A stretch of DNA of 64,000 nucleotides from an uncultured Prevotellaceae bacterium (GCA_900320845.1 ONTS01000011.1:1-64000); one strand, 5' to 3'; positions 8,057 through 17,197 are shown, numbered from the stretch's first letter. Translations and numbers: made by a program. The notes: generated from the sequence alone by a model not told the origin.

Positions 8057-9127
8057 ATGTCTTCCCGATACGTCTTTTTCTGTTCCTACAGCTACAGCTA
8101 CTCCATCCTTCGTCCACTTCAGGACGAGATATGCCGTCGTGGCGACGAAGCCGCATGGTTTCTGGAGAACACCTGCGAGGACATGTTGCGCAAGGACGAA
8201 CAGCGCCTTTACACGCTCAGCGAGGTGAAGCACTATCGTCCGAAGGCAGTTATAACCGCCGGCAACTACGTTTACTCCTTCTTCCCTGGCGTGAAGGTGT
8301 GCGTCTTTCACGGATACCCCATCAACAAGCGGGCAGACAAACACGACGACCACTTCAAGCTGCGCGGCTGGTTCGACATATTCTGCACACAGTCGCCACT
8401 CTCCACCGAGCCCTTCCAGGCACTGGCAGAGAAGAAGAAATACTTCTGCGTCTATGAGACAGGATGGCCCAAGGTGGACGATTTCTTCAAGGAACAAAGA
8501 GAGAAGAACGAGGAGAGAGCGGAGAAATGCAGTGAACAGTCGTCGGTACCCACCATCGTATACGCCTGCACCTTCACCAAAGGCATCAGTTCGGCGGCAG
8601 TGCTCGCCCCCGTCATCGAACAGCTGGTGCAACAGAAGCCCTGGCGGTGGATACTAACCCTGCACCCGAAGATAGACGATGTAGACATCATCAACCACTA
8701 TACCACCCTTGCTGTGCGCTATCCCAACGTGATGTTCCGCAAGCAGCTCACCACCGATGACCTTCGTGCTGCCGATGTCATGCTGTGCGACACGTCGAGC
8801 ATCATCCTTGAGTTCCAGATTCTCGACAAGCCCGTCGTCACCTACTGCAACACTCAGCCCGGACCTCACCTCATCAACGTCACCGACACCGACCAAGTGG
8901 CGCCCGCCCTCGAAGAGGCCCTGACGCGACCCGAAGCCCTCATGAGTGCCATAGCAGCGCATACGGCGCAGTTTGAGGCACACCGCGACGGACTGAACAG
9001 CGCACGCGTCCTCAATGCCATCGACGACTTCATCGACAACCACCGCGCCACCATGAAAGCCAAACCCCACAACTGGCTGCGCAAATGGAAACAATACCGG
9101 CAGAGCCGACAATATCTCAGCCGATGA
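8057..9127 (+). CDS. CDP-glycerol glycerophosphotransferase-like protein
   Basis: A 356-residue GT-B type protein resembling TagB/TagF glycerophosphotransferases. Features are a FHGYPINKR segment (about 95-103), GWPKVD (about 136-141), an LHPK loop typical of the C-terminal domain, and LCDTSSIILEF, the nucleotide-binding motif of the family. There is no signal peptide; the basic C-terminus suggests membrane association. In Bacteroidetes such enzymes are presumed to modify surface glycans with glycerol phosphate, but the acceptor here is unknown. Last gene of the run that starts at 4405; the transferred RHS DNA begins just after it. Confidence 0.78.
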   Translation: MSSRYVFFCSYSYSYSILRPLQDEICRRGDEAAWFLENTCEDMLRKDEQRLYTLSEVKHYRPKAVITAGNYVYSFFPGVKVCVFHGYPINKRADKHDDHFKLRGWFDIFCTQSPLSTEPFQALAEKKKYFCVYETGWPKVDDFFKEQREKNEERAEKCSEQSSVPTIVYACTFTKGISSAAVLAPVIEQLVQQKPWRWILTLHPKIDDVDIINHYTTLAVRYPNVMFRKQLTTDDLRAADVMLCDTSSIILEFQILDKPVVTYCNTQPGPHLINVTDTDQVAPALEEALTRPEALMSAIAAHTAQFEAHRDGLNSARVLNAIDDFIDNHRATMKAKPHNWLRKWKQYRQSRQYLSR

Positions 9128-9212
9128 ATGTACATTTCAATGCTTGCATGAGCTATGTTTTGATGCTCAAGCATCAATGGTGACATGCAAACCTCTTGCG
9201 ATGTAAAAGTAT

Positions 9213-9932
9213 ATGGACCGCAAGAACGGCTTGGACTGGATGGACTACGGGGCAAGGCACTTCGCGGGGCACGGACAATGGACAAGCCCAGACCCCTTGG
9301 CGGAAAACTATTATGATGTTAGTCCGTATGTGTATTGTGTAGGAAATCCCATAAAGTTTGTGGATTCGGATGGGGAAGATGTGTGGATATTTTATAAAGA
9401 TAATAAAGGACGAGAAGATATATTTCATTTCAATGGGGCGGAAAATATAACCCATTCAAATCCCTTTGTCAATGATTTTCTTGAATCATACTACTATTTG
9501 AATCAGCATGGTGCAGGAAAAAACATAAGTGAACTTGTTAAGAATTCAAAATATAAAGTTTTTGTATATCACACAGAAGGGATCTCTTCTACTGAATCAT
9601 ATCGAGGTATCGCTCACATTTGGTGGGATTCAAGGGCTGGAATACAAACGACCGATGGTGGGTTACAATCTCCAGCATTACAATTAGAACATGAATTTGA
9701 TCATGCACGCTCTAGATTAATTGATTTACCCAGTAATCTTGATAGAAGTAAACAATATGATGCGCAATATGATAATGCTGAAGAAAAGAGAGTTATAACT
9801 GGTAGCGAAAAAGATTCGGCTATTAGATTGGGCGAGGGCGTTAGGAATAATCACAAGGGAAAACTATATAAAACCACCCGATCTACATCTACTCAACGAC
9901 AAAAGAAAAGAATAACCCAACACAATAAATAA
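9213..9932 (+). CDS. Truncated RHS core tip fused to a metalloprotease-like toxin domain
   Basis: Residues 1-55 are the end of an RHS core: DRKNGLDWMDYGAR, SPDPLAE and YVYCVGNPIKFVDSDG match the conserved RHS-associated core. The rest is a C-terminal toxin-like domain with zinc motif HEFDH (160-164) and a later NAEEKRVITGSE segment (188-199) like the third ligand of M91/NleD-type metallopeptidases (inference). The long RHS shell that should precede it is missing and an in-frame stop lies at 9204, so it is an orphan tip that may be silent until recombined. Base composition shifts from GC-rich in the core to strongly AT-rich in the toxin part, a mark of transfer. Its immunity candidate follows 6 bp downstream. 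Confidence 0.75.
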   Translation: MDRKNGLDWMDYGARHFAGHGQWTSPDPLAENYYDVSPYVYCVGNPIKFVDSDGEDVWIFYKDNKGREDIFHFNGAENITHSNPFVNDFLESYYYLNQHGAGKNISELVKNSKYKVFVYHTEGISSTESYRGIAHIWWDSRAGIQTTDGGLQSPALQLEHEFDHARSRLIDLPSNLDRSKQYDAQYDNAEEKRVITGSEKDSAIRLGEGVRNNHKGKLYKTTRSTSTQRQKKRITQHNK

Positions 9933-9938
9933 AATACA

Positions 9939-10505
9939 ATGGCTGATATAATCCAAAATATTGTCAAAACACCAACAAAACGAATTTTACGTCTTATTCT
10001 ATTGTCACAATTTCTTAGTTTAAATGCATGTACTCCCACCATCAAGGAAATTCATGTCTTTTATCTTACAGGAGATGTTGACACAAGTGTATCGGTCAGT
10101 ACTAGTGATCTGTTGAAAGAATATATCCATACACCATGCACAGATACTATTGTCGTTGGAAACACATTATTCTTTGACACATTATCTAATATTAAAATAA
10201 AGGACAAAAGAATGCCGAATTTTGATGGACGTGTCATCATTATAACAAATAATAGATTTATATTTATAGGTCGGCAACCATTCGAAGTTTGTGATTTTTC
10301 CTACCGTCAATTTGACATTTCCGAAAAAATGGTATATCAAATTTTAGTTCATTCTAAATATTTTAATTATTGGGAAAAGGAGACCCTGTTTTTCAGAGAA
10401 GATATAAAAAAATATGGAATACCACACAATTATTGTGAAATAGATAGATTTAACACATTAAAGACTCCCATCAGATTTTGCCATGTACTATTAAAAGATT
10501 CTTAA
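9939..10505 (+). CDS. Putative immunity lipoprotein for the RHS toxin
   Basis: I do not recognise a named domain. The 188-residue protein has a hydrophobic N-terminal stretch (about 18-30) ending in LSLNAC, a lipobox that predicts anchoring at Cys31. It is very AT-rich, like the toxin domain before it, and starts 6 bp after the toxin stop. Position and export suggest it neutralises the metalloprotease-like toxin in the envelope. This is inference from the usual toxin-immunity order, not from homology. Confidence 0.6.
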   Translation: MADIIQNIVKTPTKRILRLILLSQFLSLNACTPTIKEIHVFYLTGDVDTSVSVSTSDLLKEYIHTPCTDTIVVGNTLFFDTLSNIKIKDKRMPNFDGRVIIITNNRFIFIGRQPFEVCDFSYRQFDISEKMVYQILVHSKYFNYWEKETLFFREDIKKYGIPHNYCEIDRFNTLKTPIRFCHVLLKDS

Positions 10506-10506
10506 C

Positions 10507-10776
10507 AACAGCTGCCGCTCCAACGACTACGACACGCGATATACCTACGACAGCATGGGCAACATCCGCACGCTGAAGCGCAGCGGCATGATGGAGAAGG
10601 CGGACACGACGGCACACACGTCTGCCGCCTATGACCTTATCAACGACCTTACGTTTGCCAACGATGGCAATCAGATTATCAAGGTTACCGACGCCGTGGA
10701 TGACGGCCCCTACTATCAGGGCGCATGGCACTACCGCGACAACGCCGATGAGCAGGAGGAATGTATCTACGACGCA
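10507..10776 (+). pseudogene. RHS/YD-repeat fragment
   Basis: An open frame reads DTRYTYDSMGNIRTLKR, then YDLINDLTFANDGNQIIKV, then YYQGAWHYRDNADEQEECIYDA, which is a YD/RHS repeat of the Bacteroidetes type. It has no start of its own, begins at the end of the immunity gene, and similarity stops abruptly at about 10775. It is the leftover acceptor sequence of an older RHS gene, and its GC-rich composition differs from the AT-rich cassette before it. Confidence 0.75.
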
Positions 10777-10778
10777 AT

Positions 10779-10820
10779 CCGGCTCCACAGCATGTCAAAC
10801 GACAGCGCCTGTGGAGCCGG
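10779..10820. terminator. Perfect 12-bp inverted repeat between the RHS fragment and recA
   Basis: CCGGCTCCACAG (10779-10790) and CTGTGGAGCCGG (10809-10820) are perfect inverted copies around an 18-nt loop. It lies 32 bp beyond the recA stop and marks the point where RHS similarity ends. No T run follows, so terminator function is uncertain. Confidence 0.5.
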
Positions 10821-10851
10821 TAGTTATCTGCCTTGTGTATGAGTGCCAGTG

Positions 10852-11886
10852 TTATGCCTGGTGTTCTTCCTTAAGGCGTTCCATGATCTGTGCTTCAATT
10901 TCTTCGCACAGTTCGGGGTTGTCTGCCAGCAGTTGTTTTGTGGCGTCAGCACCTTGTGCCAGTCGTGTGTCTCCGTACGAGAACCAGCTGCCACTCTTCT
11001 TAATGATGTCCATGGTGACGCCCATGTCGAGTACTTCGCTGATGCGTGAGATGCCTTCACCGAACATGATGTCGAACTCGGCACGACGGAATGGAGGTGC
11101 CACCTTGTTTTTCACCACTTTCACTTTGGTGAGATTGCCCAGCACATTGTCGCCATCTTTGATGGCAGTGGACTTGCGTATGTCGATGCGCACGCTGGCA
11201 TAGAACTTCAATGCATTGCCGCCGGTGGTTGTTTCGCTCGGTCCGTAGAGTACACCTATCTTCTCGCGTATCTGGTTGATAAAGATGCAGCAGGTGTTTG
11301 TCTTTGCAATGGTGGCGGTCAGTTTGCGCAGTGCTTGACTCATGAGTCGTGCCTGCAGTCCAACCATGCTGTCGCCCATGACGCCTTCTATCTCTTTCTT
11401 GGGTGTGAGTGCTGCCACGGAGTCTATTACTACGAGGTCTACAGCTGAGGAGCGTATGAGTTGGTCGGCAATCTCGAGTGCTTGTTCGCCATTGTCGGGT
11501 TGTGAGATGAGCAGGTTGTCGACATCTACTCCGAGGTTGGCTGCATAGAAGCGGTCGAAAGCATGTTCGGCGTCGATGATGGCTGCTATGCCTCCGAGTT
11601 TCTGAGCTTCGGCTATGGCGTGTATGGCGAGTGTGGTCTTACCTGACGACTCTGGTCCGAATATTTCGATGATGCGTCCTCGTGGGTAGCCTCCTACGCC
11701 GAGGGCTACATCGAGTCCGATGCTACCGGTGGGTATGACGTCGATGTTTTCTACATGTTCTTCGCCGAGCTTCATGATAGAGCCCTTACCATAGTCTTTT
11801 TCTATCTTGGACATGGCAGCCTGCAGTGCTTTTAGCTTGCCTTCCTGTGTGTTGGTGTCTGTGGTGGTGATTTCTTTCTTTGCCAT
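10852..11886 (-). CDS. recA: Recombinase RecA
   Basis: Forms filaments on single-stranded DNA, catalyses strand exchange and triggers LexA cleavage in the SOS response. The 344 residues are full length. Walker [10 protein letters not shown] is at 77-85; VVIDSVAAL forms Walker B, and the L1 and L2 loops are intact ([11 protein letters not shown] and [21 protein letters not shown], the latter given here only to mark its ends). It lies 52 bp downstream of the saccharopine dehydrogenase-like gene on the same strand and may share its transcript; no TAnnTTTG box is visible in that gap. The RHS remnant converges on its 3' end. Confidence 0.98.
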   Translation of the reverse strand: MAKKEITTTDTNTQEGKLKALQAAMSKIEKDYGKGSIMKLGEEHVENIDVIPTGSIGLDVALGVGGYPRGRIIEIFGPESSGKTTLAIHAIAEAQKLGGIAAIIDAEHAFDRFYAANLGVDVDNLLISQPDNGEQALEIADQLIRSSAVDLVVIDSVAALTPKKEIEGVMGDSMVGLQARLMSQALRKLTATIAKTNTCCIFINQIREKIGVLYGPSETTTGGNALKFYASVRIDIRKSTAIKDGDNVLGNLTKVKVVKNKVAPPFRRAEFDIMFGEGISRISEVLDMGVTMDIIKKSGSWFSYGDTRLAQGADATKQLLADNPELCEEIEAQIMERLKEEHQA

Positions 11887-11938
11887 AAGTGGTATATGCA
11901 GTAAGCCTGTTTAAATGTTTTATGTTGTGATTTATTGT

Positions 11939-13294
11939 TCAAAGTTCCAGGTCAATGTCGTGGAGTTCGTGCCAGGGCAGTCCTTGCTGGTTGAGTTCCT
12001 GCATGAATGGGTCTGGGTCGAATTCTTCTACGTTGTGCACTCCGGGTTTGCTCCACACGCCTTGTAGGAAGAGTTTGGCTCCTATCATGGCAGGAACGCC
12101 CGTGGTGTAGCTCACGCCCTGCATGCCGGTCTCGTTGTATGCGTCTTGGTGTCGGCAGTTGTTGTAGACGTAGTAGGTGTGTTCTTTTCCGTTTTTGAGT
12201 CCGCGTATGCGGCATCCGATGGAGGTCTCGCCTTCGTAGTTCTCGCCGAGTTCCTGCGGGTTGGGCAGTACGGCTTTGAGGAACTGCAGCGGAACAATCT
12301 GCTGTCCGTTGTATTCTATAGGCTCTATGCTTGCCATGCCAATGTTTTGTATGACGCGAAGGTGTGTGAGGTATTCCTGTCCGAATGTCATCCAGAAGCG
12401 TGCTTGGCGTATGGTGGGGTAGTTGATGACGAGGCTTTCTATTTCTTCGTGGTGGAGGAGGTAGCTCTCTCGCGGTCCAACGTTGGGATAGTTGAGTGTG
12501 CGGTGTATCTCGAGGGGCTCGGTTTCCACCCATTGTCCGTCCTTCCAGTAGAGTCCTTTCTGTGTTATCTCTCGTATGTTGATTTCGGGATTGAAGTTTG
12601 TTGCGAATGCTTTGTGGTGGTCTCCGGCGTTGCAGTCGACGATGTCGAGGTGTGTAATCTCGTCGAAGTGGTGTTTGGCAGCATAAGCTGTGAAGATGGA
12701 TGTTACTCCCGGGTCGAATCCGCATCCCAGTATGGCACAGAGTCCTGCTTTCTCAAAGCGTTCGCGGTATGCCCATTGCCATGAGTATTCGAAGTGTGCC
12801 TCGTCTTTGGGTTCGTAGTTTGCGGTGTCGAGGTAGTTGCATCCGCATGCCAGACATGCCTCCATGATGGTGAGGTCTTGATAGGGCAGTGCGAGGTTGA
12901 CGACGATGTCGGGCTTGTGTCGGTTAAACAATTGTTTGAGTTGTTCAACGTCGTCGGCGTCGACCTGTTCGGTCTCAATGGGTTGTGCATAGCCTTTGGC
13001 GCGCAGTGCGCTGACAAGTTCGTCGCACTTCTCCTTGCGGCGGCTGGCAATGATAAACTCGCTGAAGACATCAGCATTCTGAACAATCTTGTGTGCAGCG
13101 ACGGTGGCGACACCACCGGCACCAATCATGAGTACTCTTCCCATTCGTTTGCGTATTTCGTTGATGGTACGTTGTCGGTTGATTATTTTCTTGTTGGCGC
13201 GCATATATTCTGTGAAGAGGTCGCTCTGTTCGCTCTCTTTGCGGTCGGCCACAATGTCATCGAAGTTGCGTCGGAGTCGGTATATGCGTGCCAT
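11939..13294 (-). CDS. Saccharopine dehydrogenase family protein, likely carboxynorspermidine dehydrogenase
   Basis: The enzyme fold is an NAD(P) Rossmann domain (GRVLMIGAGGVATVAAHK, residues 51-68) with a saccharopine dehydrogenase C-terminal domain. In Bacteroidetes close relatives act as carboxynorspermidine dehydrogenase in spermidine synthesis; lysine metabolism is the alternative. Family members usually begin at the Met corresponding to residue 51 (start at 13144, 401 aa). The 50 extra residues are charged and protein-like, and a TACCTTTG box at 13312-13319 sits 17 nt upstream of the 13294 ATG, so the longer form may be real. It is probably co-transcribed with recA. Confidence 0.85.
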   Translation of the reverse strand: MARIYRLRRNFDDIVADRKESEQSDLFTEYMRANKKIINRQRTINEIRKRMGRVLMIGAGGVATVAAHKIVQNADVFSEFIIASRRKEKCDELVSALRAKGYAQPIETEQVDADDVEQLKQLFNRHKPDIVVNLALPYQDLTIMEACLACGCNYLDTANYEPKDEAHFEYSWQWAYRERFEKAGLCAILGCGFDPGVTSIFTAYAAKHHFDEITHLDIVDCNAGDHHKAFATNFNPEINIREITQKGLYWKDGQWVETEPLEIHRTLNYPNVGPRESYLLHHEEIESLVINYPTIRQARFWMTFGQEYLTHLRVIQNIGMASIEPIEYNGQQIVPLQFLKAVLPNPQELGENYEGETSIGCRIRGLKNGKEHTYYVYNNCRHQDAYNETGMQGVSYTTGVPAMIGAKLFLQGVWSKPGVHNVEEFDPDPFMQELNQQGLPWHELHDIDLEL

Positions 13295-13311
13295 AGGATA
13301 TGAGTTTGTAG

Positions 13312-13319
13312 CAAAGGTA
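13312..13319 (-). promoter_or_regulatory. -7 box of the saccharopine dehydrogenase-like gene
   Basis: TACCTTTG on the minus strand, 17 nt before the ATG at 13294. It predicts a leader of only about 11 nt for the long form of the protein. Confidence 0.65.
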
Positions 13320-13419
13320 GTGTTTTTTTCGGATGACCGAAAGTTTTCTGCTGTTAAACCTGGGATGTTCTGTTGCCCTGTTCGGGCTGAAGGGGTGAGG
13401 GTTGAGTCAGGGGTTGTCG

Positions 13420-15924
13420 TTATTCTCCCATCTCGTTGCCGTAGCCTCCGTTGTTTCCTCCGTCGTCGTCGCCGCCGCCTTGTTGTTCGTTTTTGTTGCG
13501 TTTGGCTTTCATGTTACCGAAGTTCCATGTCAGTGTGACGTTGATGTTGGGCGCCTTGCGGTGGAACATCATGTGTCTGCGGAATCCGTCTCCCTTGGTG
13601 ACCATCTCCCAGCGGCGTGTGTCGAACAGGTCGCGGCAGTTGATGGCAAGGGTTAGTTTCTTGTTGAGGAAGTTCTTGCGCAGTCCCAAGTCGACGCTGT
13701 AGTTGGCTTTACGGTAGCCTTGTGTGATGACTTGTCGTGCGCGGTAGTTGCCAGTGGCTTGGAAGGTCATGTCGTATGGGAGCATGAGGCTTGCCTGCAT
13801 GCGTACATTCCATGAGAAGTTGTGACTCTTCTCGCCTGTCACTACGTCGCCGTCGGCGGGATAGTACTTGAATCCGTCGATGTGATAGTAGTATGCGTTG
13901 GCAGTGGTGGTGAGGTCGAGACGGCGGAATAACTTGTTCTTCACTACGAGTTCAATACCTGTGCTCTGACTCTTTGCCACGTTGTAGTTGGTTTGGTACA
14001 TCACTCCGTCTACATGGCTCTGCCAGCGTATACGTTGTATGACATCGGTGGTGGGACGGTAGTATGCGCTGACGAGGATGGAGTGGTAGTCCCACTGCTT
14101 GAGATAGTTGAGTGAGAAGGAGTTGGAGAACTCTGGTGTTAGCTGCGGGTTGCCGTATGACACTTGTGATGCGTCGCGTGTGTCGCGGAAGGAGTTGAGT
14201 TCGCCTCCCCACGGACGGCGCAGGCGGCGTGTGTAGTTAAGTTGCAGCTGCTGGGTGGGGGTGAACTGGTAGGAAAGGAAGATGCTTGGGAAGAGTTCGA
14301 AGAAGTCTTTCTTGAACGGTTGGTCTCTCAGCGTCTTGTCGTGTTCCTGTTCCCATGAGTAACTCTCGGTGTTTACGCGCCAGTATTCGCCGCGCAGACC
14401 GCCCATGATGCCGAACTTGCCTACGTTGTAAGCCAGTGTGGCGTAGAAGGCATGAATGTCGAGGTCGTAGATGAATCGGTTGAAGAAGCCGGTATCCTCC
14501 ACCTTGTTGATGCCGTTGTACGATGTGTGGTCTATCCACAACTCTTGCGGCGTGTTCTCATGAGAGAAGCGTGCCTGATAGCCTGCCTGCAGCTTCAGCT
14601 GCTCGGTGATGGGGTTCTCGTAGTCGAGTTTCACCTCCCAGTTGCGGTTGTTGATGTGCATGGGGCGCCACTGATAGCTGTATGTGGTGGGCAGATTGTT
14701 GTAGTAGTAGATGGTAGAATCCTGGTAGTAGTTGTCGTTGTCGCTCTTCCAGCGGTTGAAGCTTACCACAAAGTCGAGGAAGTGGCGGTCGGTGAAGTTG
14801 TGTCGGTAATTGAATTCGCCGTTAAACATGAGCATGTCGCCCCCTCCGCGTGTGTGGCGGTGCATCATGCGTGTCTCTTCTCCTGTTGATAGTGAGCCGT
14901 AGTGGTAAGGTGTGTTGCCTCGTTCGTGGCGTGCGCCTGTCATCATCATGCCGCTGAGCGAGAAGTCATCTTTCTTAGTAGCGTGCCAGGTGACGCCGGC
15001 ACGGGTGAAGAGGTTGTTGCCTTGGTTCTCGTTGTGGTTGCGATAGCGCTGGAACATGTCGGTGTTGTAGTACTCCTGTTCCGACTTTCCTTCGCCTTTG
15101 CCCTTGCGGTGTCGATAGCCCACGTTGAGGTAGGCGTCGAAGAGTGATGAATTGTAGTTGATGTTGCCGCTGGTGTTGGCGCCTCCACGGTTGTTGGCGC
15201 CCACCTGTAACGATCCGTAGTAGCCTGCCGTGCGGTCTTTCTTCAGCACAATGTTGATGATACCTGCGCTACCTTCGGCAGAGAACTTTGACGACGGGTT
15301 GTCGATGACCTCTATGCGTTCAATGCTCTCGGCTGGTAGTTGCTCAAGTATCTGTGCACGGTTGTCGGCAGTGAGTCCGCTCTGTTTACCGTTGATCCAC
15401 ACTTCTACACTGTTGTTGCCTCGCAGTGACATATTGCCGTCGTTGTCCACCTCCACTGAGGGGATGTTCTCGAGCACGTCGCTTGCCGAGCCACCGGCAT
15501 TGCTGATGTCTTGCGACACATCGAATGTCTTACGGTCTACCTCGAGCTTCACCAATGAGCGCTGACCGGTGACGGTCACTTCGCTGAGCATGCGCGAGTC
15601 TTCGGTGAGATGTATGGCAGGGAGGTTCACATGGCGCCTGGCTGATGTGATGGCAAACTGCCGTTTTGCCTCTTTGTAGCCTACGAAGGACACGACGAGG
15701 GTGTATTGTCCGTTGTCCAGTTCGTCGATGACAAAGACGCCCTCCTCATCGGTGATGCCGCCTTTGACGAAGGTGTTGCTTCCCTGCTGGTGTACCATGA
15801 CATTGACGAAGCTCATGGGCTCGTTGCCGTTCTTGTCGAGTACTTTTCCCTTCAGCGTACCTTGCGCAAAGGCACCGAGGGAGAGGAATACAGATAAGAG
15901 TGTGAAGATGATTCTCTGTGTCAT
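13420..15924 (-). CDS. TonB-dependent receptor-like outer membrane beta-barrel protein
   Basis: An 834-residue outer membrane protein. A signal peptide (1-20, ending AFA-Q) is followed by a carboxypeptidase-regulatory-like beta domain (about 22-110), a TonB plug (about 130-215, with SDVLENIPSVEVDNDG and NPSSKFSAEGSAGIINIVLK) and a beta-barrel of the OMP_b-brl_3 type to about 800. The tail is rich in Gly, Asp and Asn. No SusD partner is adjacent, so it is not a SusCD pair; the ligand is unknown. The start at 15924 is chosen because the signal peptide begins there. A minus-strand TACCTTTG box lies at 16017-16024. Confidence 0.88.
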   Translation of the reverse strand: MTQRIIFTLLSVFLSLGAFAQGTLKGKVLDKNGNEPMSFVNVMVHQQGSNTFVKGGITDEEGVFVIDELDNGQYTLVVSFVGYKEAKRQFAITSARRHVNLPAIHLTEDSRMLSEVTVTGQRSLVKLEVDRKTFDVSQDISNAGGSASDVLENIPSVEVDNDGNMSLRGNNSVEVWINGKQSGLTADNRAQILEQLPAESIERIEVIDNPSSKFSAEGSAGIINIVLKKDRTAGYYGSLQVGANNRGGANTSGNINYNSSLFDAYLNVGYRHRKGKGEGKSEQEYYNTDMFQRYRNHNENQGNNLFTRAGVTWHATKKDDFSLSGMMMTGARHERGNTPYHYGSLSTGEETRMMHRHTRGGGDMLMFNGEFNYRHNFTDRHFLDFVVSFNRWKSDNDNYYQDSTIYYYNNLPTTYSYQWRPMHINNRNWEVKLDYENPITEQLKLQAGYQARFSHENTPQELWIDHTSYNGINKVEDTGFFNRFIYDLDIHAFYATLAYNVGKFGIMGGLRGEYWRVNTESYSWEQEHDKTLRDQPFKKDFFELFPSIFLSYQFTPTQQLQLNYTRRLRRPWGGELNSFRDTRDASQVSYGNPQLTPEFSNSFSLNYLKQWDYHSILVSAYYRPTTDVIQRIRWQSHVDGVMYQTNYNVAKSQSTGIELVVKNKLFRRLDLTTTANAYYYHIDGFKYYPADGDVVTGEKSHNFSWNVRMQASLMLPYDMTFQATGNYRARQVITQGYRKANYSVDLGLRKNFLNKKLTLAINCRDLFDTRRWEMVTKGDGFRRHMMFHRKAPNINVTLTWNFGNMKAKRNKNEQQGGGDDDGGNNGGYGNEMGE

Positions 15925-16016
15925 GTGGATGATGTGGTAATTATAATGTAATAGGTTTAAGGTTTTGACTGTGACGAATATGCACCTGGGGCACAATTCT
16001 GTTCTATATAGGTTGG

Positions 16017-16024
16017 CAAAGGTA
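16017..16024 (-). promoter_or_regulatory. -7 box of the outer membrane receptor gene
   Basis: TACCTTTG on the minus strand predicts a leader of about 86 nt before the start at 15924. It diverges from the aroQ promoter. Confidence 0.65.
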
Positions 16025-16066
16025 CGGTATTTTGCGTGATATATGTATGAACTGTGCGTTTTTTCC

Positions 16067-16074
16067 TACCTTTG
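16067..16074 (+). promoter_or_regulatory. -7 box of aroQ, only 5 nt from the start codon
   Basis: TACCTTTG ends 5 nt before the ATG at 16080. By the usual spacing the transcript would start at or next to the ATG, so the mRNA is likely leaderless. Confidence 0.65.
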
Positions 16075-16079
16075 TCGTC

Positions 16080-16517
16080 ATGAAGAAAATACTTATCCTC
16101 AACGGTCCCAACCTCAACCTTCAGGGCGAGCGCGAGCCGTCGGTGTACGGCACTGACACCTTCCAAGACTATCTTCCCAGGCTGCAGAAGCTTTATAGCG
16201 ATGTGGAGCTACACTACTTCCAGAGCAATGTGGAGGGAGAGCTCATCAATAAGCTGCATGAGGTGGGCTTCGCATGGCATGGCGTGGTGCTCAATGCTGG
16301 CGGATATACCCACACCAGCGTAGCACTGCACGACTGCATCAGCGCCATCACTACGCCTGTGGTGGAGGTACACATCAGCAACATATACTCTCGCGAGACC
16401 TTCCGTCACACCTCACTCATCTCGTCGGTGTGCCGTGGCACCATCAGCGGCTTCGGTCTTGACAGCTACAGGCTTGCCGTCGACGCCCTCGTGCACCAAG
16501 AGGCTGGCGAGGAATGA
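16080..16517 (+). CDS. aroQ: 3-dehydroquinate dehydratase, type II
   Basis: Converts 3-dehydroquinate to 3-dehydroshikimate in the shikimate pathway. The 145-residue length and motifs are typical of the dodecameric type II enzyme: NGPNLNL (8-14), EREPSVYG with catalytic Tyr23 and Arg18, NAGGYTHTS (72-80), and EVHISNIYSRE (96-106, His98). The start at 16080 is set by this N-terminus; an earlier ATG at 16032 lies upstream of the promoter box. The stop overlaps the next gene in an ATGA, which implies translational coupling. Confidence 0.97.
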   Translation: MKKILILNGPNLNLQGEREPSVYGTDTFQDYLPRLQKLYSDVELHYFQSNVEGELINKLHEVGFAWHGVVLNAGGYTHTSVALHDCISAITTPVVEVHISNIYSRETFRHTSLISSVCRGTISGFGLDSYRLAVDALVHQEAGEE

Positions 16518-17197
16518 CAATACATGACGTATCGGTTATGAACTCACGCTACTTCGACATAGCCTTTGAAGACTATATGCTGCAGCACATTGATGCTGAG
16601 AGCGACTATATGCACCGCCTGTGGCGCGCCATCAACCTGCAGTTGTACAACGGCCATATGACGAGCGACCACCTGCAGGGCAGCCTGTTGCGTATGTTGG
16701 TGCGCATGGTGCGTCCCCATCGTGTGCTGGAGGTGGGCACCTTCGGCGGCTACAGCGCACTGAGCATGGCAGCGGCACTGACCGACGACGCACACCTGTA
16801 CACCTTTGACAGCAATGACGAGCTGGAACCCTTCACCCGACGGTGGATAGAAGGGGCGCCCTATGCCTCGCGCATCACCTATATGGTGGGTGATGCTGTG
16901 CAAGTAGCGCCCCGTCTGGGCGAGATGTTCGACATGGTGTTCCTCGATGGCGACAAACGCACCTATGTCGAGGCCTACGAGATGGCTATGGGCATCACCA
17001 CGCCCGACGCACTCATCGTGGCTGACAACACATTGTGGTCGGGCAACATCCTCAACGAGGCGTATGCCCACGACCGTCAGACCCAGGGTGTGAAGGCATT
17101 CAACGATCATGTGGCTGCCGACATGCGCGTCAGCACCTTCATTCTGCCTTTCCGCGACGGCATGACGCTGCTGAAGAAAAAGGAAGAGGGGAGCTGA
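16514..17197 (+). CDS. O-methyltransferase, caffeoyl-CoA/catechol type
   Basis: A 227-residue class I SAM methyltransferase. VLEVGTFGGYSALSMA (about 71-86) is the SAM-binding glycine loop; FDMVFLDGDKRTYVEAYE (about 138-155) and the VADNTLW segment (about 169-175) carry the metal-binding acidic residues of the cation-dependent O-methyltransferase family. Substrate unknown. It starts in a 4-nt overlap with aroQ; a second ATG at 16538 is an alternative start closer to family length. Confidence 0.85.
   Translation: MTIHDVSVMNSRYFDIAFEDYMLQHIDAESDYMHRLWRAINLQLYNGHMTSDHLQGSLLRMLVRMVRPHRVLEVGTFGGYSALSMAAALTDDAHLYTFDSNDELEPFTRRWIEGAPYASRITYMVGDAVQVAPRLGEMFDMVFLDGDKRTYVEAYEMAMGITTPDALIVADNTLWSGNILNEAYAHDRQTQGVKAFNDHVAADMRVSTFILPFRDGMTLLKKKEEGS

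Noticed and set aside
9160-9177. TTGATGCT/AGCATCAA palindrome before the RHS tip as a terminator or att site
   Set aside because: The loop is two bases and no T run follows; no matching copy on the other side of the cassette was seen.
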